From the NCBI GenBank assembly GCA_017609945.1, contig JAFCCZ010000019.1, positions 1 through 12,702 on the forward strand: a stretch of DNA of 12,702 bases, in the 5' to 3' direction. This document shows, piece after piece, positions 4,949 through 10,849 of the stretch (the first letter of the stretch is position 1; every line of letters starts with the position of its first letter). Below the pieces are notes generated by a model that saw only the letters and a list, made by a program, of their open reading frames with translations, was not told where the DNA came from and made no database searches. The DNA comes from Candidatus Iainarchaeum sp. GTDB lineage: Archaea > Iainarchaeota > Iainarchaeia > Iainarchaeales > GCA-2688035. Position numbers and translations under genes: made by a program.

Positions 4949-6367
4949 TCAATTTAACTTCTTTTCCTTCTTCATTGCAGCTTTTGCCTTAATCTTTGCC
5001 AGGGCCTCATCAAGGCGTGTTTGGTATTCAAGAAGCCTGCTCTTGTATTCTTTCTCGCTCAGCCTTCTCTTAAAGTAGTCAATTTCAATTCTCTTAAGCA
5101 GCTCCTTGAGCCTCACTGACTCCTCTTTTAGCTCGGCAATTGTTTCCTCTTTCTTTTTTCTCAAAACCAGAAACCACACGATAAGCGTGAAAACCGCAAG
5201 TGGAACGGCAACCGCAAGCAATAAGATTACTGGGTCAAGTAGTTCTGGCTCTGGACCAAAACCCTCGGGCCCAAATCCATCCGGCCCAAAACCTTCCTTT
5301 CCAAAGCCAGGGAACTGATCGGCTGGAACAAACTCCACTTCAAGAACATCGTCCTGCAACCTAAAGCCAGGGAAAGAAAATTCTAATTCGTGCCTTCCCT
5401 CCCCCAAGCTCTCCAAATCAAACTCGGTAGAATATGTTTCCTTTTCAGGATCCCACACAAATTCAACAGGCGCACCATTTACTGTTCCGGTGAAGGATCC
5501 GCCTTCAAGCCTTTGGGAATCGCTGTAGAATTCCACCTCAATCCTGTTCTCAACCTCGTCCAAGTGCGTAAAATCCCTGCCTCGGGGGAAGACGGACTCA
5601 AAGCGAATGTTGTTTGAGAGCTCGTTTTGCGAAGTAGAATATACTGTTAGCTCTCTACCTGCAACGATTGCGGTTGCAAGGGCAGCGTAATGCATTCTGA
5701 ATACGTCGTCCTTTGAGGGAATGGTTTCCGCGCACTGGAAAACCAGCCTTTCGCCGCCATCCTTTACCTTCTGGCACTCTCTTAAATTTTCCAAATCCCG
5801 GTCATCGGTCAAAAAGACCTTTTCGCCTTGCACGTCCCCCTTTTTGGTTACCTCTATTTGGAAAAGCATTTCGCGGTCGTGCAGGATTCTCTCGTGCCTT
5901 GGCGGGTTCCTGATCCTTACCTCAAACTCATTGCCTCCAACAGCGTAGGAATCACTTACCTCAACCCACTTTTCAACGTTTTCCGTCCAGTAATTGTTCT
6001 CCGTTTCCTTTAAATCAATCAGCCCAATCTGCAGCCTGTTGTCCCCGCCCATCAAAAGATTTTCTGTTAAGCCAATTGTGTGATCCACCCTGGCAACCAG
6101 TTTTCCGTTCTCTTCCTCCAACTCAAATAACTGCCTTTCCTCTCCAATTCTCAGCATTGGACTGTTAAGTCTTTCCAGCGGAACGCTTTCCCCATTTGGG
6201 TAGAATACTTCAATCTCAATCCTCTCAATATTTTCGCCCAAAAAGAGAGGCGGTTCAGGCACCAAATTGAAATCAACTGTTAAGGTGCCCTCACCGAATT
6301 CCTGGGTAAGAGCACAGCCTGACAGCAGGATAAAGAAGGCCAGTGTAGTAAAATGCCGTGAATTCAT
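4949..6367 (-). CDS. Surface lipoprotein with Gly-Phe-Gly linker, C-terminal membrane helix and coiled-coil tail
   Basis: With the start at 6367 the protein has 472 residues. It begins with a signal sequence and lipobox, MNSRHFTTLAFFILLSGC, with C18 as lipidation site. A long strand-rich ectodomain (about 20-350) follows, with several beta-sandwich-like stretches. A repeat linker of GFG units (GFGPDGFGPEGFGPEPE) sits near 355-375. A single membrane helix (about 379-402) precedes RKKK and a charged coiled-coil tail of 70 residues rich in K and E, which should be cytoplasmic. A longer reading from 6409 is possible, but the TATA box CTTATTAAGC (6391-6400) lies inside it, so 6367 (or 6379) is the likelier start. 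I recognise no named family; binding or envelope-structure roles are guesses. Confidence 0.78.
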   Translation of the reverse strand: MNSRHFTTLAFFILLSGCALTQEFGEGTLTVDFNLVPEPPLFLGENIERIEIEVFYPNGESVPLERLNSPMLRIGEERQLFELEEENGKLVARVDHTIGLTENLLMGGDNRLQIGLIDLKETENNYWTENVEKWVEVSDSYAVGGNEFEVRIRNPPRHERILHDREMLFQIEVTKKGDVQGEKVFLTDDRDLENLRECQKVKDGGERLVFQCAETIPSKDDVFRMHYAALATAIVAGRELTVYSTSQNELSNNIRFESVFPRGRDFTHLDEVENRIEVEFYSDSQRLEGGSFTGTVNGAPVEFVWDPEKETYSTEFDLESLGEGRHELEFSFPGFRLQDDVLEVEFVPADQFPGFGKEGFGPDGFGPEGFGPEPELLDPVILLLAVAVPLAVFTLIVWFLVLRKKKEETIAELKEESVRLKELLKRIEIDYFKRRLSEKEYKSRLLEYQTRLDEALAKIKAKAAMKKEKKLN

Positions 6368-6390
6368 CAAATTAAACATAGAATTGTTCT

Positions 6391-6400
6391 GCTTAATAAG
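6391..6400 (-). promoter_or_regulatory. TATA box of the lipoprotein gene
   Basis: Minus-strand CTTATTAAGC lies 24-33 bases before the ATG at 6367. It decides against the longer start at 6409. Confidence 0.45.
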
Positions 6401-6409
6401 TTTTTGCAA

Positions 6410-6460
6410 GGCCCCAAGTGGGGGGCTTTAGGCATTATTACTGCAGGGAAAAGCCTAAAG
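6410..6460 (-). terminator. Two tandem hairpins between helicase and lipoprotein genes
   Basis: In minus-strand order, CTTTAGGC (6460-6453) pairs perfectly with GCCTAAAG (6433-6426) around a 19-base loop. Directly after it, GCCCC (6426-6422) pairs with GGGGC (6415-6411) around six bases. They lie about 25 bases beyond the helicase stop and just before the lipoprotein TATA box. They may end or protect the helicase mRNA; no long U-run follows, so this is tentative. Confidence 0.4.
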
Positions 6461-6487
6461 TGTGTTATTCAAAAGCTCAAATTTTGC

Positions 6488-7606
6488 TTAGCGCAATTCG
6501 TTGATTTTCGCGTTCTTTTCCAGGCCAATTCTCTCCAAGGCCTCCAGCTCCATCACATTGGAGCAGAAGCTTATTGCAAGGCCGCGCTTTCCCTGCCTTG
6601 CGGTCCTGCCAATTCTGTGAATGTAGGTTTCGGCTTCCTCCGGAAAGTCAAAATTTACAACATTGCCTATGTCGTCAACGTGAATTCCGCGTGCAACTAT
6701 GTCGGTTGCAATGAGAACGCCGCCCTTCATATTCTTGAACTTTCTGAGAATAGCGTTTCTTGCATTCTGCCTCTTGTCGCCGTGCAGGGGCAAAGCCCTT
6801 ATGCCGCGCCTTGAAAGCTGCTTCTCAAGCCAGTCCACCGTTCTCTTGGTGCGGCAGAACACAAGTGTTTTTGCGCTCCTATCCCAGTTTATGACGTCCT
6901 GCAGCGCGTCGATCCTGTGGTTCCGGTCAAGACTAATGTAATACTGTTCCACTTCATCAACCGGTGAGTCGTCCTCGCTTAGGTTGAAGAAAAGCTTGTC
7001 CTGCTTTAAGTGCACTTCAACAAGTTTGCGGATCGGCCCAGGCATGGTTGCGGAAAAAAGCATTGTCTGCCTCTCTTTTGGAAAGTAGGAGATTATTCTC
7101 TCAATGTCGTCCCTGAAACCCATGTCAAACATTCGGTCGGCCTCGTCCAGGATTAGGAACTTTGCCCTTGAAAAGTTGAGGTTTCCCCTGCCAAGAAAGT
7201 CAAGAAGCCTTCCAGGGGTCCCAACAATTATTTCCGGGCGGGTCCTCAAAAATTGGGCCTGCTTTGCAACACTCTCTCCGCCAAAAATGGCAACCGCCCT
7301 TATCCTGCTACCCCTTGAAAGCGAAGCAATCTCTTCTTTTACCTGAATCGCAAGTTCCCTTGTAGGGGTTATTATTAGAGCGGAAAAGGCCTGGCCCGGC
7401 CTCAGCATTTCAATCAGGGGAATTGCAAAAGCAGCTGTTTTCCCTGTCCCGGTCTTTGACTTGCAGATAAGGTCTTTCCCCTGCAATGCGTCGGGAATAA
7501 CCTTCTCCTGCACGTCGGAAGGGCTTTCAAATCCTTTTTCCCTGATTGCCCGTTTAAGGGAGTCACTAATTTCAAACTCTTCAAATTTCAAAATATTCAA
7601 CTCCAT
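6488..7606 (-). CDS. DEAD-box ATP-dependent RNA helicase, minimal core
   Basis: The 372-residue protein contains all the standard motifs in order: a Q motif (F10, Q33 in SPSDVQEKVIP), Walker A SKTGTGKT (50-57), PTRELA (81-86), TPGR (130-133), DEAD (154-157), SAT (185-187), and in the second RecA domain LVFCRTK, ATDIVARGIHVDD (300-312) and HRIGRTARQG (330-339). It unwinds short RNA duplexes with ATP, in ribosome assembly or RNA turnover. Walker A has S where most members have A. It ends about 33 residues after motif VI, so it lacks the basic C-terminal tails of larger helicases. The ATG at 7606 gives the Q motif its usual N-terminal offset. TTTTTTTAAAGCC upstream (7642-7654) is the likely TATA box. 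Confidence 0.95.
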   Translation of the reverse strand: MELNILKFEEFEISDSLKRAIREKGFESPSDVQEKVIPDALQGKDLICKSKTGTGKTAAFAIPLIEMLRPGQAFSALIITPTRELAIQVKEEIASLSRGSRIRAVAIFGGESVAKQAQFLRTRPEIIVGTPGRLLDFLGRGNLNFSRAKFLILDEADRMFDMGFRDDIERIISYFPKERQTMLFSATMPGPIRKLVEVHLKQDKLFFNLSEDDSPVDEVEQYYISLDRNHRIDALQDVINWDRSAKTLVFCRTKRTVDWLEKQLSRRGIRALPLHGDKRQNARNAILRKFKNMKGGVLIATDIVARGIHVDDIGNVVNFDFPEEAETYIHRIGRTARQGKRGLAISFCSNVMELEALERIGLEKNAKINELR

Positions 7607-7641
7607 TGGCCTCTAGAAAGGCCTGTGCTTTTTTACAAAAA

Positions 7642-7654
7642 GGCTTTAAAAAAA
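7642..7654 (-). promoter_or_regulatory. TATA box of the helicase gene
   Basis: Minus-strand TTTTTTTAAAGCC lies about 36-48 bases before the ATG. A GGCC(N8)GGCC inverted repeat (7608-7623) sits between the box and the start. Confidence 0.4.
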
Positions 7655-7731
7655 CGCTATTCCGCAAGAAGCGGACAAGTTCTTCAATTAAGAAAAAAAT
7701 AGAGTCCAATTATTCCTTTCGTATACACAAA

Positions 7732-7851
7732 ATGCGATTGGAAACCATTTTAAAGGGGGCAGGAAAAGCGGTGGTCCCATTAATTCTTTTTTTAACGCTT
7801 TTGCAGCAGAATCTGTTTGTGGTTGCATGCCCTCTATTACTTACAAGATAA
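7732..7851 (+). CDS. 39-residue hydrophobic ORF ahead of DUF116 (peptide or frameshifted N-terminus)
   Basis: The ORF begins MRLETILKGAGKAVVP and then has one strongly hydrophobic helix (LILFLTLLQQNLFVVACPLLL) before the stop. It overlaps the DUF116 start by 25 bases in the adjacent frame. An A-rich stretch (7691-7700) about 32 bases upstream could be a TATA box, which would make this ATG the leaderless start of the mRNA. Many DUF116 proteins carry an N-terminal membrane segment, so this may be that segment cut off by a frameshift; a run of seven T (7787-7793) lies within it. Otherwise it is a small membrane peptide coupled to DUF116. Confidence 0.4.
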   Translation: MRLETILKGAGKAVVPLILFLTLLQQNLFVVACPLLLTR

Positions 7852-8417
7852 AGGAGCAAATTGGAAAGCTTGTTGACAAGACAACTCACTTGAACGTTGC
7901 TGAGACAACAGAGGCAATCGCAAAAAAGTTCGGGCTGAGCGAAAGGCTTGTCAACTATACCCACATTGAACTGAGAAACAAGCTGAACGAGTATGGATAC
8001 CGGCGCGTTCCGTTAAGCGAGAGGTTTCTTTTTCTGCCGCACTGCCTGAGAAACAGCAAAGAATGCAAGGCAAGCTATACTGATGAGGGCTTGCAGTGCA
8101 AGCGGTGCGGGAAATGCCAGATAAATGAATTAATTGCCCTGGCAGAGGAAGTTGGCTTTCAGAAGGTTTTCATCTGCCCTGGCGGAAGCATGGTCAAAAA
8201 GATTGTGATGAAGTACAAACCAAAAGCGGTGCTCGGGATTTCCTGCTTTGACGAGGCAAACCTTGCGTTTGATTCAATGCAGGGCACTTCCATTGCACCG
8301 CAGGCCACGCTCCTGCTCTACGACGGCTGCAAGGACACAAAGGCAAACATTACAGAAGTAAAGGAAAAAATGCTGCTAGGGAACAGTAACCTGATCCCGA
8401 AAGAAACGAAGGGCTAG
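7827..8417 (+). CDS. DUF116 family cysteine-rich protein
   Basis: The 196-residue protein matches DUF116. After a helical N-terminal part come PHCLRNSKEC (C73, C80), CKRCGKC (C91, C94, C97), the loop FICPGGSMVKKIV (C117) and AVLGISCFDE (C140). The seven conserved cysteines suggest a metal or iron-sulfur site; the reaction is unknown. In bacteria the family often sits beside lipoate-ligase genes, but none is visible here. No ATG lies upstream in this frame before 7827, and there is no ribosome site, so the start is uncertain and may depend on the overlapping hydrophobic ORF. Its stop overlaps the convergent YkgJ-type gene by four bases, pairing two cysteine-rich proteins tail to tail. Confidence 0.85.
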   Translation: MPSITYKIKEQIGKLVDKTTHLNVAETTEAIAKKFGLSERLVNYTHIELRNKLNEYGYRRVPLSERFLFLPHCLRNSKECKASYTDEGLQCKRCGKCQINELIALAEEVGFQKVFICPGGSMVKKIVMKYKPKAVLGISCFDEANLAFDSMQGTSIAPQATLLLYDGCKDTKANITEVKEKMLLGNSNLIPKETKG

Positions 8418-9052
8418 AGCATTGGCTGAATCAGCTGCAGAAACTCTCTTTTTGAAATAAACAGGTCTTTTTCTCCCTCAAGCAAAACAACCGCTTTTGT
8501 GGGAAGGCGCTTCCAAAGCTTTGTGAAGCCTTGCTCTTCAACTGAATCAAAGTACTTGTTAACGCGCGCGCGCTGCTTTTTGTCAAGCTCCCCGGTTTTG
8601 CTCTCAGGGGCCTTTCCATGCACTGCCTTGCAGAATGGGTAAAGTTCTTTTAGCGGGCGCTTGCTTAATGCAACAAACGGGAAGAGCTTGCAAATGGCCG
8701 GGGCAGAAGAGTGGATTCTGCACTTTCCCCCGCTGAGGAAAACACACTCTCCACTGGAATTTCTTTTAAGGGCCAGCGAGGGGAGAACAAGGAAGTGCGG
8801 TGGCACTGCCTGCATTTCTTTTCCAGCAAAGTCCGCAAGCCTGCGCGGCAAGAGCTCGCTGTTGATTGTAAGGCCGTCTGGCTTGCCGTGCTTTGGATAG
8901 ATGTGCGCTATGAGAACACAGCTCTTTTCAATGAACTTTTTGAGGGGGCCTTTGATTTCCTCGGCAATCCTTTTCGCTCCCTCTGGGAAAAGCGTAATCC
9001 AGTAGCGCCTGCAGCACTCATCGCATCCCAAGCCAATACAATCTATTTTCAT
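8414..9052 (-). CDS. YkgJ-type cysteine cluster protein
   Basis: The 212-residue protein begins MKIDCIGLGCDECCRRYW, the CxxxxCxxCC start of the YkgJ (putative zinc- or iron-chelating) family, with C5, C10, C13 and C14. The second half of the site is GECVFLSGGKCRIHSSAPAI followed by CKLFPF (C103, C111, C121), the usual C-x7-C-x9-C pattern ending in the conserved FPF. The C-terminal third (about residues 145-212) is a helical extension rich in K and E. The family is thought to hold a metal or Fe-S centre; the substrate is unknown. A TATA box TTTAAAAAG 23-31 bases before the ATG suggests a leaderless mRNA. It overlaps DUF116 tail to tail by four bases. Confidence 0.85.
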   Translation of the reverse strand: MKIDCIGLGCDECCRRYWITLFPEGAKRIAEEIKGPLKKFIEKSCVLIAHIYPKHGKPDGLTINSELLPRRLADFAGKEMQAVPPHFLVLPSLALKRNSSGECVFLSGGKCRIHSSAPAICKLFPFVALSKRPLKELYPFCKAVHGKAPESKTGELDKKQRARVNKYFDSVEEQGFTKLWKRLPTKAVVLLEGEKDLFISKREFLQLIQPML

Positions 9053-9072
9053 TGGATTGATTTCTGTTGCAT

Positions 9073-9083
9073 ACTTTTTAAAT
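9073..9083. promoter_or_regulatory. Shared, two-way TATA box (YkgJ-type gene and tRNA-Thr)
   Basis: ACTTTTTAAAT is near-palindromic. On the minus strand it lies 21-31 bases before the ATG at 9052; on the plus strand it lies 32-42 bases before tRNA-Thr. One site may serve both directions. Confidence 0.4.
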
Positions 9084-9114
9084 GGTTATCAAGAAATAGT
9101 GTTTAAGTTGTTGC

Positions 9115-9188
9115 GCCTCAGTAGCTCAATCTGGTCGAGCAGCTGCCTTGTAAGCAGCAGGTTGTGGGTTCAAATCCCACCTGAGGCT
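9115..9188 (+). tRNA. tRNA-Thr(UGU), no intron
   Basis: The acceptor is GCCTCAG/CTGAGGC, the D-arm is GCTC/GAGC, and the anticodon arm is GCTGC-CTTGTAA-GCAGC with anticodon UGU. The T-arm is GTGGG-TTCAAAT-CCCAC and the discriminator is T. All arms pair fully in 74 bases. Confidence 0.95.
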
Positions 9189-9209
9189 TAAGATTTGGAG
9201 GAATTTTTC

Positions 9210-9650
9210 ATGGAGAAGGTAATTCAGTTCATTGCAAACTACGACGATTGGCAGGCAATAAAGAAGCTAAAGGTTGAGGAGAAAACCGGCCCAAAGATGG
9301 TAATGGAGTTTCTTGCCGGCCTTGGGACAAGCCTTGACAGCAAGATTGAGGCTAACTTGAGGAAGGCCGTTGATTTGGACAGGCTTGATGCAGCGCTCAA
9401 CGAGATTTCCTGCGGCAAGTCAGAGGAAGAGATTGCCAGCGCGCTGAAGGCACTGAACAGCAGGGCCGTTACATCCGTAATAAAAGAGATTACTGACAAG
9501 CCAGAGTTGCAGAAGAATGAACGGAAAGAGCTTAACCAGTTTTGCAGGGTTTATGCGGCAAGAACGGCCTTGAAGAACTGTGAATTGAAAGTGGATTACA
9601 GCAGTGTTGACATTCCTGGAATGAAGCGCCTTAAGAAAAAGAAGGTTTAA
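9210..9650 (+). CDS. DUF2666-like archaeal protein of unknown function
   Basis: The 146-residue soluble protein starts MEKVIQFIANYDDWQAIKKL, an opening I associate with the archaeal DUF2666 family. It continues as mostly helical, charged sequence with two cysteines before the basic end (C125 and C134 from residue 1) and closes GMKRLKKKKV. It has no recognised catalytic motif and no membrane segment. GGAGG (9197-9201) lies eight bases before the ATG at 9210 and excludes the TTG at 9195 that would extend the frame; this is one of the few genes here with a clear ribosome site, so it has a leader and may be read through from tRNA-Thr, which ends 21 bases upstream. The family assignment is from memory of the motif and is moderately sure; function is unknown. 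Confidence 0.7.
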   Translation: MEKVIQFIANYDDWQAIKKLKVEEKTGPKMVMEFLAGLGTSLDSKIEANLRKAVDLDRLDAALNEISCGKSEEEIASALKALNSRAVTSVIKEITDKPELQKNERKELNQFCRVYAARTALKNCELKVDYSSVDIPGMKRLKKKKV

Positions 9651-9657
9651 ATAAAAG
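9646..9657 (+). promoter_or_regulatory. TATA box of the PAP2 gene
   Basis: TTTAAATAAAAG overlaps the stop codon of the preceding gene and lies 19-30 bases before the ATG at 9676, as for a leaderless mRNA. Confidence 0.5.
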
Positions 9658-9675
9658 AAACCTTTTCTTTCTTTC

Positions 9676-10614
9676 ATGCCGGGATTACTTGAAACAGTTA
9701 ACTGGTTTGACATCTGGTTTCTGCGGTTAATGCAGTCAGCGCTTTCGCCCTGGCTTATTTCCCTTGCACTCGCAGTAACGCTTTTGGGAAACCCCCTTCT
9801 CTGGATTCTAATAGCAATGGCGGTCTACTGGCACGGTCGCGAGACCGAGTCCTTTTACCTGATGAACGTTGCGCTGTTTTCCTCAATTGTTGTTGGGGCA
9901 CTAAAGTTCGTTGTTGCAAGGCCCCGGCCGAACCCGGGAATTTTTAAGGCAATTGCAACAGACACCTACACCGGACTCTCTTTTCCCTCAGGCCACTCTG
10001 CTTTAATTGCAGCTTACTGGGCATATCTTCGAAAATTCTTGAACCGGAAAAAAGACTTGCTGTTTCTTGCAGTGGTTTTGCTCGTTGGACTGAGTAGAAT
10101 TTACCTTGGGGTGCACTTTCTCTCAGACGTAGTTGCAGGAATTGTTTTCGGGATTGCGATTGGAAGGTGGAATCTCTGGCTAAAGGAAAAGGTAAAGCAC
10201 AGCCACTTCAGGCCAAGCAAACTACTGGACAGTCTGGCCATTGCGGGGATTCTACTCTTTTCGCTTCTTGCCCTCTCGTTCCTTGAAAGCGTTCCGCTTG
10301 CCGCAATATTCCTTGGATTTTACGCAGGCTTCTTCCTCTCAAAGGAATTCAATCTGAAAGTGGAAAACCTTGGCTTTAGGGCAGGGATGGTGAGAACAAT
10401 TGTTGGCTTTGCAAGCATTGCAGTCATTCTAACGGTGCTGCCGTTAATTACGTCCGTTAACCTGCCATCGCAGGAATTTGGGGCAACAAGAACTTTCCTG
10501 CTCCTGGGATTGGTTGGATTCTGGGGAAGCTTTCTGTTTCCCCTGCTTTGTTCAAAATTTGGGGGGTCAAAAACAAATTTAAATGGCTTAGGAAACGTAG
10601 GGGCCAACCAATAA
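9676..10614 (+). CDS. PAP2-superfamily membrane phosphatase
   Basis: The 312-residue protein is an integral membrane phosphatase with the three PAP2 motifs intact: K77-x6-R84-P85 (KFVVARPRP), PSGH at 104-107 with the catalytic H107, and SRxYLGVHxxSD (140-151) with R141, nucleophile H147 and D151. About nine hydrophobic helices are present. Those after residue 180 form an extra C-terminal bundle of roughly four helices that typical PAP2 enzymes (near 200 residues) lack. The likely substrate is a polyprenyl or lipid (pyro)phosphate at the outer face of the membrane, as in recycling of glycan carrier lipid. Start at 9676 agrees with the TATA spacing. The catalytic role is confident, the substrate is not. 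Confidence 0.9.
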   Translation: MPGLLETVNWFDIWFLRLMQSALSPWLISLALAVTLLGNPLLWILIAMAVYWHGRETESFYLMNVALFSSIVVGALKFVVARPRPNPGIFKAIATDTYTGLSFPSGHSALIAAYWAYLRKFLNRKKDLLFLAVVLLVGLSRIYLGVHFLSDVVAGIVFGIAIGRWNLWLKEKVKHSHFRPSKLLDSLAIAGILLFSLLALSFLESVPLAAIFLGFYAGFFLSKEFNLKVENLGFRAGMVRTIVGFASIAVILTVLPLITSVNLPSQEFGATRTFLLLGLVGFWGSFLFPLLCSKFGGSKTNLNGLGNVGANQ

Positions 10615-10615
10615 A

Positions 10616-10624
10616 CTTTAAAAC
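10616..10624 (+). promoter_or_regulatory. TATA box of tRNA-Tyr
   Basis: CTTTAAAAC lies 24-32 bases before the tRNA, directly after the PAP2 stop codon. Confidence 0.5.
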
Positions 10625-10647
10625 AATTGCAGAAATAATTTCATCAA

Positions 10648-10776
10648 CCCGCCTTAGCTCAGTAGTTAGAGCACTCGGCTGTAGATTTTTGATACTCCCC
10701 GAAAAGGGAGCGAACCCGAAAGGGCACCGCAAAAGCGGTTACCGAGGGGTCCCCGGTGCGAATCCGGGAGGCGGGA
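10648..10776 (+). tRNA. tRNA-Tyr(GUA) with intron
   Basis: The acceptor is CCCGCCT/AGGCGGG with discriminator A, and the D-arm is GCTC/GAGC. The anticodon stem is CTCGG (10674-10678) with CCGAG (10742-10746); the spliced loop CUGUAGA gives anticodon GUA (10681-10683). The T-stem is CCCGG/CCGGG, but the loop reads TGCGAAT, with G where nearly all tRNAs have U (pseudouridine) at position 55. Confidence 0.92.
10685..10740 (+). other. 56-base intron in tRNA-Tyr, position 37/38
   Basis: Exon CUGU (10679-10682) pairs with GCGG (10735-10738) as central helix, with bulges AGA (AG^A) and UUA (UU^A) and an inner UUU/AAA pairing. Inside are three hairpins: CTCCC/GGGAG, CCC-GAAA-GGG, and ACCGC/GCGGT. 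The last uses the same GCGG as the splice motif, so the two folds compete. Confidence 0.82.
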
Positions 10777-10804
10777 TTAACCCAGCAAGTAGCACCCCCG
10801 TTAG

Positions 10805-10814
10805 TTTATAAATA
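10805..10814 (+). promoter_or_regulatory. TATA box of the integrase operon
   Basis: TTTATAAATA lies 33-42 bases before the ATG at 10847, placing transcription start near 10832-10838. Confidence 0.55.
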
Positions 10815-10849
10815 CATAGGTTGCTATAGTATCTATAGGTGGTGCTATG
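10815..10849 (+). promoter_or_regulatory. Candidate operator: CTATAG-TAT-CTATAG plus flanking direct repeat
   Basis: CTATAG (10824-10829) and CTATAG (10833-10838) are spaced by TAT, a nearly perfect palindrome at the expected transcription start. Around it, CATAGGTTGCTATAG (10815-10829) and ATAGGTGGTGCTATG (10835-10849) are approximate direct repeats; the second includes the ribosome site AGGTGGT and the start codon. Confidence 0.4.

Noticed and set aside
6404..6814. A 136-codon plus-strand frame opposite the helicase gene
   Set aside because: It lies over the helicase's C-terminal motifs and shows no family resemblance; it is a shadow of the real gene.
8711..9106. A 131-codon plus-strand frame opposite the YkgJ-type gene
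   Set aside because: The cysteine motifs of the minus-strand gene explain this stretch; the plus frame has no motif or start signal.
10777..10846. A dif-type or att core next to tRNA-Tyr for the integrase
   Set aside because: No second copy of the tRNA-Tyr 3' end is present in the window, and the CTATAG repeats fit an operator at least as well.
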